12,090 nucleotides of DNA from an uncultured Clostridium sp. (GTDB lineage: Bacteria; Bacillota; Clostridia; TANB77; CAG-508): positions 1 through 12,090 of the forward strand of contig CAMCHB010000025.1 of assembly GCA_945874585.1 (NCBI GenBank). Direction: 5' to 3'. A model generated the notes under the pieces. The model saw only the letters and a list, made by a program, of their open reading frames with translations. It searched no databases and had not been told where the DNA came from. This document shows, in pieces, positions 6,647 to 12,090 of this stretch (positions within the stretch are counted from its first letter, which is position 1; each line of letters begins with the position of its first letter). The position numbers were made by a program, and so were the translations under genes.

Positions 6647-7888
6647 CTAATCTTCCTCCCACTTTTTAAAAATAACACATGCATTATGTCCTCCAAACCC
6701 TAGAGAGTTTGACATTACTACATTAAGGTCAGCTTTTCGCAATGTGTTTGGCACAACATCCAAATCACATGCCTCATCCTTTTTCTCATAATGAATGGTA
6801 GGTGGCACGATTTGGTCTTGTAAAGCTTTTAGACAAATGATTGCTTCCACAGCACCAGCTGCTCCTAGCAAATGTCCCATATTACCCTTGGTTGAACTAA
6901 CCATAACTTGATGAGCTTGTTTTCCCAATGCTGTTTTAATGGCCATTGTTTCTGTTGCATCATTTAAAATAGTAGAAGTTCCATGTGCATTGATATAATC
7001 GATGTCTTTTGCTTCCAAATGAGCATCTTCCATGGCACGAATCATGGCCTTAGCTGCTCCTGCTCCATCTGGGCAAGGAGATGTAATATGATAAGCATCT
7101 GTTGTCGCACCAAATCCAATCACTTCGCCATAGATTTTAGCACCTCTTTGTTTGGCATGTTCCAATTCTTCTAAAACTAATATACCAGCACCTTCTCCCA
7201 TAACAAATCCGCTACGCTCCTGATCAAATGGGATGCTTGCTCTATTCTTATCCGTAGCTTGAGACAATGCTTTCATTTTTTCAAATCCAGCCACACCTGA
7301 ACTACAAATAGATGCCTCTGTTCCACCTGCTACAATCACGTCTTCTCCTCCCATTGCAATTGTTTTATAGGCTTCCCCAATCGCATGAGTGGAAGAAGCA
7401 CAAGCAGTCAAAATAGCCATAGATTCTCCTTTTAATCCAAACTCGATTGCAATATTACCAGCTGGCATATTGGCAATTGACATAGGAATAAACATAGGTG
7501 ACACATAATGTGGTCCTTTGGCATAATTTATTTCACATTCTTTTTGAATGGTGATAAGGCCTCCAATACCAGAGCTTACAAAAACGCCAACTCGATCCAT
7601 ATGGGTGTTTTCTTCTGTGATTTGGCTATCTTGCATTGCTTCTCTTGCTGCTACTAAAGCAAATTGTGAGCAGCGATCCAATCTTCTTACTTGCTTAGCA
7701 TTAAAATATTCTTGTGGTTGATAATTTTTTACCTCACCTGCTAATTTTGTTTTGAAAGATATGGTATCAAATAAGGTAATAGCATCAATTCCACAATTTT
7801 GGTTTTGAATTCCTTCCCACATACTAGAAACATTATTTCCAATAGGAGTAATAGCTCCTATCCCTGTTATAACAACTCTTTTTTTCAT
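6647..7888 (-). CDS. fabF: 3-oxoacyl-[acyl-carrier-protein] synthase II FabF
   Basis: FabF is the elongating ketosynthase that condenses malonyl-ACP with acyl-ACP. The 413-residue thiolase-fold protein has the full Cys-His-His set: Cys163 (TACASS), His302 (NAHGTST) and His339 (GNMGHLLGAAG), with Lys334 beside the last. These match E. coli FabF within one residue. C-terminal NSLGFGGHN (394-402) is the usual gating-loop region. GAGGGAG precedes the ATG at 7888, 12 nt after fabG. It is the only ketosynthase in the window. The initiating enzyme FabH is not encoded here, so chain initiation must be supplied elsewhere or by another route. Confidence 0.97.
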   Translation of the reverse strand: MKKRVVITGIGAITPIGNNVSSMWEGIQNQNCGIDAITLFDTISFKTKLAGEVKNYQPQEYFNAKQVRRLDRCSQFALVAAREAMQDSQITEENTHMDRVGVFVSSGIGGLITIQKECEINYAKGPHYVSPMFIPMSIANMPAGNIAIEFGLKGESMAILTACASSTHAIGEAYKTIAMGGEDVIVAGGTEASICSSGVAGFEKMKALSQATDKNRASIPFDQERSGFVMGEGAGILVLEELEHAKQRGAKIYGEVIGFGATTDAYHITSPCPDGAGAAKAMIRAMEDAHLEAKDIDYINAHGTSTILNDATETMAIKTALGKQAHQVMVSSTKGNMGHLLGAAGAVEAIICLKALQDQIVPPTIHYEKKDEACDLDVVPNTLRKADLNVVMSNSLGFGGHNACVIFKKWEED

Positions 7889-7900
7889 ACAATCTCCCTC

Positions 7901-8635
7901 TTACATAAACATTCCGCCATCAACATGAAGCACTTGACCTGTCATATACGAACTATCTTCTGATGCTAAAAATTTGACAACATTGGCTACATCTTGTGGG
8001 GTACCCATACGTTTTAATGGAATCTGCTTTTGAATTTCTTGCTTGATTTCTTCTTTTAAACATTCTGTCATTTGGGTATCAATAAAACCTGGAGCTATGG
8101 CATTGACTAAAATATGACGCCCTGCTAATTCTTTTGCCAAGCTCTTGGTAAAGCCCAAAATACCAGCTTTTGCTGCGCTATAATTGGTCTGTCCTGCATT
8201 ACCACAAGTTCCAACAACTGAAGAAATATTGATAATTCTTCCACTTCTTTGTTTCACCATGCTCGGTACAATTTGTTTTGTCATTTGAACTGTCCCCATC
8301 AAATTAACCTGCAAAACAGATTCAAAATCTTCTTTTTTCATACGAAGAAATAGTCCATCTTTTGTAATTCCTGCATTGTTGACCAAAACATCAATTTGGC
8401 CATATTTTTCCTTCACCTTTTCGGCTATATCTTCACAATCTTCCCAACGGGAAATATCACCTTGTACCCAAAAACAAGAAACACCGTTTTCTTCTATTTG
8501 TTTCTGAATTTCGGACAATGCTGGATTTTCCATTCGATAATGACAAGCTAGATCATAACCCTCTTTTGCTAATGTCAATGCTATTTGCTTTCCTATTCCA
8601 CGTGATGCACCTGTTACCAATGCTACTTTACGCAT
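7901..8635 (-). CDS. fabG: 3-oxoacyl-[acyl-carrier-protein] reductase FabG
   Basis: This NADPH-dependent SDR reduces 3-ketoacyl-ACP. The 244-residue length is typical. The cofactor loop is TGASRGIG (8-15), NNAG is at 86-89, and the catalytic set is Asn111, Ser139, Tyr152 and Lys156 (YSAAK). The C-terminus has MTGQVLHVDGG, usual for FabG. The ATG at 8635 lies 8 nt inside the end of fabD, with GAGGTG as ribosome site, so the pair is probably coupled. A stray SDR of another role is unlikely given its place between fabD and fabF. Confidence 0.96.
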   Translation of the reverse strand: MRKVALVTGASRGIGKQIALTLAKEGYDLACHYRMENPALSEIQKQIEENGVSCFWVQGDISRWEDCEDIAEKVKEKYGQIDVLVNNAGITKDGLFLRMKKEDFESVLQVNLMGTVQMTKQIVPSMVKQRSGRIINISSVVGTCGNAGQTNYSAAKAGILGFTKSLAKELAGRHILVNAIAPGFIDTQMTECLKEEIKQEIQKQIPLKRMGTPQDVANVVKFLASEDSSYMTGQVLHVDGGMFM

Positions 8636-9572
8636 TTTTCTTCACCTCTTTTATCACTTGTTCCAAATCTGAAACCCTTTGTATATTCCAAATTTGAATA
8701 TTCCCTTCAAATTTCATATGTTTCACAAAGCCACTTAATGTTCTACCAGGTCCTATTTCTATATAAGTATCAATTCCATTTTGATACATGGTTTCTAGCA
8801 CTTTCGTAAACTGTACCGGAGACATCATATGTTTGGCTAAAATTTCTGCTAAATTATCATTTGGCTGATAGAAAGTTCCATTTAAATTTTTTACCACTTT
8901 CGATGGCTTTTGGTGAAGCGGGATGTTCTGACATACCTTTTGGAAATTCTCGGCACACGCTTGCAATTGAATGGTATGGAAAGGTCCTGCTGTCTGTAAT
9001 AAACTTACCTTTTTGGCTCCTTGCTCTTTTGCTAATGCAGTTGCTTCTTGTATGCCTTGTTCACTGCCTGCCATCACAGTTTGACCAATGGTATTGTAAT
9101 TGGCTACCTGCACAAAATCATGTTGTAAAACCTCTTGACAGATTGCTTCGACTTTTGACGCTTCCAATCCCAAAACAGCTGCCATTTTCCAGTTACCTTC
9201 TGGTGTTTTTTCTTGCATGATGCTACCTCTTTTTTGTACCAATTGAATGCCTGTTGCTACATCCAAAATACCATCTTCGATCAAAGCCGTATATTCTCCT
9301 AAGCTTAGTCCAGCAGATGCATTTGCTTCTACGCCATAAGATTTTAACACAGCTAAAATGGCTAAGCTCTCTGTTACAATAGCTAATTGGGTATATTCCG
9401 TTTGTTGCAACACTTCATCTGGTCCTTCAAATGAAATTTTGGCAATTGGAATACCTGTTATTTTCTCTACTTCTTGGTAAACCTTTTTGGCTTCTGGATA
9501 GGTCTGATAAAAATCCTGTCCCATGCCTATTTTCTGTGTTCCTTGTCCTGGAAATAAAAATCCAATCTTCAT
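8628..9572 (-). CDS. fabD: Malonyl-CoA:ACP transacylase FabD
   Basis: FabD transfers malonyl from CoA to acyl carrier protein. I start it at ATG 9572 (MKIGFLFPGQGTQ), giving 314 residues. An in-frame ATG at 9605 would add 11 unconserved residues (MGASHKKENRK), but AAGGAG lies 9 nt before 9572 and this start gives the normal FabD beginning. Catalytic residues match E. coli numbering closely: Ser90 (GLSLGE), Arg115 and His199 (GPFHT). The ATG overlaps the stop of the biotin ligase as ATGA, a standard coupling arrangement, and the 3' end overlaps fabG by 8 nt. No acyl carrier protein gene adjoins it, which is unusual for fabD. Confidence 0.96.
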   Translation of the reverse strand: MKIGFLFPGQGTQKIGMGQDFYQTYPEAKKVYQEVEKITGIPIAKISFEGPDEVLQQTEYTQLAIVTESLAILAVLKSYGVEANASAGLSLGEYTALIEDGILDVATGIQLVQKRGSIMQEKTPEGNWKMAAVLGLEASKVEAICQEVLQHDFVQVANYNTIGQTVMAGSEQGIQEATALAKEQGAKKVSLLQTAGPFHTIQLQACAENFQKVCQNIPLHQKPSKVVKNLNGTFYQPNDNLAEILAKHMMSPVQFTKVLETMYQNGIDTYIEIGPGRTLSGFVKHMKFEGNIQIWNIQRVSDLEQVIKEVKKNA

Positions 9573-10147
9573 TTTTCGATTCTCCTTTTTATGACTTGCT
9601 CCCATCGATTACAAAATGCGGCAATCAATTCTTCGCGGTGAATTTTAACTCCACATTCCTTTTGAAGAGATGAAGCTATATTTTGTATCTCTTGTGCAAA
9701 CTGCATTTGACTTGTATTTATCCCTATTCCAATGACCAAGAATTTAACCATATTTAAATGCACTCTGCTTTCCGTTAAAATTCCGCCTATTTTCTTTTGC
9801 TGGTACATAAGGTCATTGGGTTCTTTGATGTCAATGGAAATAGCGTATTGTTCCTTTAAAATTTCAGCCATCACATCAGCTATTTGTCTGGTTAATCCGT
9901 CCACTTTTTTAATGGGACAATTCAACTCTTCATAAAAGGAAAACGCTATATTTCCACTTTCATCTGTGTGCCATTTGCGTCCATGTGTTCCTCTTCCGCT
10001 GGTTTGCACTTCAGCTCCAATTAAAGTTCCATTTACAATAGTCTTTTTTTCAATTCTTCTCCAAATTTCATTTTGTGTAGAATCGATTTGAGCGTAAAAT
10101 TCAAAATTTCTACCTAAATAATCGGTCTGTAAATTGGTTAATTGCAT
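9569..10147 (-). CDS. birA: Biotin--[acetyl-CoA-carboxylase] ligase, stand-alone catalytic domain
   Basis: It activates biotin with ATP and attaches it to the AccB lysine. At 192 residues it is a single catalytic domain: there is no N-terminal winged-helix repressor domain, and it ends soon after the REELIAAFCNRWEQ helix, so the usual small C-terminal SH3-like domain appears absent. Motifs seen are DST (22-24), the biotinyl-AMP loop GRGTHGRKW (51-59), KEPND (108-112), Lys119 in KKIGGIL, and GIGIN (140-144). KEPND replaces the common KWPND. The ATG at 10147 has AAGGCAGG upstream and overlaps the AMP ligase gene by 38 nt; the early LGRNFEFYAQIDST segment matches where catalytic domains usually begin. 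Without the DNA-binding domain it should not act as a biotin-operon repressor. Its place beside accB implies dedicated service to this carboxylase. Confidence 0.93.
   Translation of the reverse strand: MQLTNLQTDYLGRNFEFYAQIDSTQNEIWRRIEKKTIVNGTLIGAEVQTSGRGTHGRKWHTDESGNIAFSFYEELNCPIKKVDGLTRQIADVMAEILKEQYAISIDIKEPNDLMYQQKKIGGILTESRVHLNMVKFLVIGIGINTSQMQFAQEIQNIASSLQKECGVKIHREELIAAFCNRWEQVIKRRIEK
9582..9587 (-). promoter_or_regulatory. fabD: Ribosome binding site that fixes the fabD start
   Basis: AAGGAG on the minus strand, 9 nt upstream of the ATG at 9572. It lies downstream of the alternative in-frame ATG at 9605 and so supports the shorter protein. Confidence 0.8.
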
Positions 10148-11873
10148 CTAAATTGGCCTGCCTTTTTATTTTATTGGTTGTTGTTTTAATCAGTGGTTCC
10201 TCACTTAAAACCATACCGCGAATGGCTTTATAAGGAGGTAGTGTGTTGTTAATTTTCTTAATTTGGTGGAAAATAGCTTGGTAAATGGCTTCTTTGTTTT
10301 CTGCCTGATACACTTGTTTTACCAATTCTTTATCAAACACCACTTCCACATGTATTTTAATATCATTTTTGTCTTGAGACTGTTGTTTACCAAATACAAA
10401 AGATTCTTTTACACCTGTAATTTTGTTAACCAAGTTTTCCATTTCTTCTGGGAAAATATTTTTTCCGTTTTTTAAAACAATCACACTCTTTTTTCGGCCA
10501 CAAATGGTAATATAACCTTCTTCGTCAATTGTTGCTAAATCTCCGGTATGGAACCATCCATCCACAAAACTTGCCTTTGTAGATCTTTCATCTTGGTAAT
10601 ACCCCAAAGCTACATTAGGTCCTTTGACAAGTAATTCACCCATGCCATCTGGTTGCTGATTAGCAAGTTTAACTTCTACTCCTGGAATGGCTTTTCCTAT
10701 GGTTCCTAATTTGTATTCTGCCTCGGTTCCAACAGCTACTACAGGTGATGTTTCGGTTAATCCATATCCTTGGACTAAATTAAACCCTAGAAGACGATAT
10801 TTTTCTTCTACAGCTGGATTCAAAGCTGCTGCTCCACAAATCAAAAGTTTGATATGCCCCCCCAACATAGCTTGTGCTTCAGGAAAGGCTTTTCTTCTTT
10901 CTTCCAAAGAAGCATTTTTTAGTTGTTTTTCTTTTTCTTGTATCATTTCCCATTTGCCTTGTTTTCTCCATTGTTTTTCCATCATGGTGTAAATAGCCTC
11001 GTAAATGCCCGGTACACAAGCCATAACACTAACTTGATATTCTTTTAAATTGTCAACTATATGGATGAGTCCATCGCAAAATACTGTTTTAGCTCCTTTG
11101 TATAATGAAAATAGAAATCCTACTGTACACTCAAATACATGATGAATTGGCAAAATAGAAAGTAATACATCATCTGATTGAATGTTTAAAATACTTCCAA
11201 TTGCCATTAAATTAGAACAGATATTTTTGTGTGATAAGGCAACAACTTTTGACTTTGAAGTTGTTCCAGAAGTAAATAGCATCATACTCATTTTTTCTGG
11301 ATCAATTTTGGCATCTACAAAAGAACGGTCTCCTGCTTCTTTTCGCTGTTTTCCCATTTGTATCAATTCTTTTTGAGCATAGCGATTATCCTGTTTTTGG
11401 TCTAAATCCATGGAAATTAAATATTGCAAATGATTGGTTGATTTCTGTTGGATTTTTTCTAACATTGCTTCGTATTTTTCAGAATAAAAAATAGCCTCTA
11501 CTTCAGAACGTTGGATTAAAGATTCTAATTCTTGCTCTGGTAATGCTTTATCGAGTGGTACCACAATCCCAGTTCCACAAGCAATCGCTAAATAGGCTAT
11601 TTCCCATTCATAACGATTTTCTCCAATAACAGCAATTCTTTTATTTTTTAATCCCATCTGTAATAGGGCTGTTCCTAAATCATCTACCATATCTCTTACT
11701 TCTCTATGAGAAAGGACTTGATAGCTACCATCTTTTTTCTTAATTTGATAGGCTGGCTTATCGCCATATTTATTTTTTGTTTGATTTAACATATCTTTTA
11801 AATCATGAATTTCAATTACATCGTATAATTTTTTACTCACATTCTTCACCATCTTTTCTAAAACTTCTGGCAC
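10110..11873 (-). CDS. Long-chain acyl-CoA synthetase-like AMP-forming ligase (ANL superfamily)
   Basis: This looks like a FAA1-type (COG1022-like) fatty-acid:CoA ligase that would adenylate a free fatty acid and load it on CoA, or possibly on ACP. Motifs in order, counted from the GTG start: P-loop TSGTTSKSK (201-209), LPIHHVFE (241-248), GYGLTETSP (369-377), GWFHTGDL with Asp445, GRKKSVIVLKNGKNIFPEE (459-477), and the C-terminal Lys568 in TTTNKIKR. The P-loop usually ends TGxPKG and the lysine motif is usually TGKI, so both vary, while the adenylation Asp and Lys remain. The start is uncertain: GTG at 11873 gives 587 residues, ATG at 11852 gives 580 and fits family N-termini (MVKNVSKKLYDV) better, but neither has a clear ribosome site. 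It is first in the operon. The acceptor (CoA or ACP) cannot be told from sequence by eye. Confidence 0.88.
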   Translation of the reverse strand: MPEVLEKMVKNVSKKLYDVIEIHDLKDMLNQTKNKYGDKPAYQIKKKDGSYQVLSHREVRDMVDDLGTALLQMGLKNKRIAVIGENRYEWEIAYLAIACGTGIVVPLDKALPEQELESLIQRSEVEAIFYSEKYEAMLEKIQQKSTNHLQYLISMDLDQKQDNRYAQKELIQMGKQRKEAGDRSFVDAKIDPEKMSMMLFTSGTTSKSKVVALSHKNICSNLMAIGSILNIQSDDVLLSILPIHHVFECTVGFLFSLYKGAKTVFCDGLIHIVDNLKEYQVSVMACVPGIYEAIYTMMEKQWRKQGKWEMIQEKEKQLKNASLEERRKAFPEAQAMLGGHIKLLICGAAALNPAVEEKYRLLGFNLVQGYGLTETSPVVAVGTEAEYKLGTIGKAIPGVEVKLANQQPDGMGELLVKGPNVALGYYQDERSTKASFVDGWFHTGDLATIDEEGYITICGRKKSVIVLKNGKNIFPEEMENLVNKITGVKESFVFGKQQSQDKNDIKIHVEVVFDKELVKQVYQAENKEAIYQAIFHQIKKINNTLPPYKAIRGMVLSEEPLIKTTTNKIKRQANLDAINQFTDRLFR

Positions 11874-11875
11874 AT

Positions 11876-11946
11876 TTTAGCACATTCATAAAAAAAAGTC
11901 TTTAGAATGACAGGTCAGTACAAATTTTGTTCCTTTGCTAAAAGAA
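11876..11946 (-). promoter_or_regulatory. Probable promoter/operator region of the fatty-acid operon (weak evidence)
   Basis: The operon must be transcribed from the space between the upstream hairpin and its first gene. The best pair I find is CTGTCA, 17 nt, TATGAA (4/6 each), which would start very close to the first codon. Two short palindromes lie here: ACAAAATTTGT (11920-11930) and TGACCTGTCA (11908-11917), the latter overlapping the candidate -35. Neither matches the FapR box (TTAGTACCT-type) or the FabT box that I know. Confidence 0.35.
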
Positions 11947-11947
11947 C

Positions 11948-11980
11948 AAACAAGAATAGGAAAATATCCTATTCTTGTTT
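11948..11980 (-). terminator. 14-bp stem-loop, probable terminator of the gene upstream of the operon
   Basis: AAACAAGAATAGGA (11948-11961) pairs perfectly with TCCTATTCTTGTTT (11967-11980) around a 5-nt loop. On the minus strand the stem is followed by GUUCUUUU and starts 41 nt after the stop codon of the partial gene. The plus-strand side is followed by a run of A, so it works best as a minus-strand terminator, isolating the fatty-acid operon. Confidence 0.75.
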
Positions 11981-12021
11981 AAAAAATTTTTAATTTTGAA
12001 TGATAAAATTTCTATTTTTTT

Positions 12022-12090
12022 TTATTCTACTTTAAAATTTTCTCCATCTGGTACAATTAAATTTGCTGGTACAGTTACAATTGGGAAAAG
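12022..12090 (-). CDS. C-terminal end of an unidentified protein (cut by the right window edge)
   Basis: On the minus strand an open frame enters from the window edge and gives 22 residues, LFPIVTVPANLIVPDGENFKVE, then TAA at 12022-12024. The piece is rich in Val, Pro and Ile with an alternating, beta-like pattern. I do not recognise the family. The terminator-like hairpin just downstream supports the view that a real minus-strand gene ends here. The opposite strand is also open over this short stretch, so the call rests mainly on that hairpin and on strand consistency. Confidence 0.5.
   Translation of the reverse strand, partial: LFPIVTVPANLIVPDGENFKVE

Noticed and set aside
8861..9220. Plus-strand 119-residue frame, the longest on that strand
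   Set aside because: It is the antisense shadow of fabD, with no ribosome site or domain seen. The other plus-strand frames over 60 residues are shadows too.
11901..11930. FapR or FabT operator ahead of the operon
   Set aside because: The palindromes present do not match the FapR TTAGTACCT-type box or the FabT-type box, and no such regulator gene is in the window.
1..12090. CRISPR arrays, insertion sequences, tRNA or rRNA genes, toxin-antitoxin or phage-defence genes
   Set aside because: No spaced direct repeats, transposase-like frames, terminal inverted repeats or cloverleaf patterns were seen. The window is filled by housekeeping lipid, translation and glycan genes.

Overview
This window comes from a low-GC, AT-rich genome. 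Its A/G-rich Shine-Dalgarno sites (AAGGAG, AGGAGG), gene order and protein sequences suggest a Gram-positive Bacillota member, most likely a clostridial lineage. The genus cannot be fixed from the sequence alone. All genes lie on the minus strand, so transcription runs from high to low coordinates.

Layout in the direction of transcription. (1) At 12090-12022 is the last 22 codons of an unidentified gene, followed by a 14-bp stem-loop (11948-11980) that looks like its terminator. (2) From about 11873 to 1977 is one tightly packed operon for type II fatty acid synthesis: a long-chain acyl-CoA synthetase-like AMP ligase, a stand-alone biotin protein ligase, then fabD, fabG, fabF, accB, fabZ, accC, accD, accA and fabI. 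Junctions range from a 38-nt overlap to a 16-nt gap, so the operon probably makes a single coupled mRNA. It ends in a stem-loop terminator at 1908-1942. (3) prfB (peptide chain release factor 2) occupies 1874-752. It carries the classic autoregulatory +1 frameshift at codon 26, and its own promoter lies inside the operon terminator. (4) From 684 to the left edge is the N-terminal 228 residues of a GT4-like glycosyltransferase, driven by a perfect-consensus sigma-70/sigma-A promoter.

How the genes fit together: AccA/AccD/AccC/AccB form acetyl-CoA carboxylase and make malonyl-CoA. The biotin ligase charges AccB at Lys111. FabD moves malonyl to ACP, FabF condenses, and FabG, FabZ and FabI complete each elongation cycle. 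The acyl-CoA synthetase at the operon head would activate free fatty acids. Missing from the window are fabH, acpP, a plsX-type gene and any linked regulator such as FapR or FabT/MarR. The fabD-to-accA core has the same order as the well-known clostridial fab cluster, but the usual fabH-acpP-fabK head is replaced by the ligase pair and FabI is added at the tail.

I found no previously undescribed system. The most interesting points are the rearranged operon head and tail, promoters nested in or next to the stem-loops of the preceding gene (twice), the weak and differently spaced stimulator of the prfB frameshift, and unusual residues in the biotin ligase, AMP ligase and FabI.
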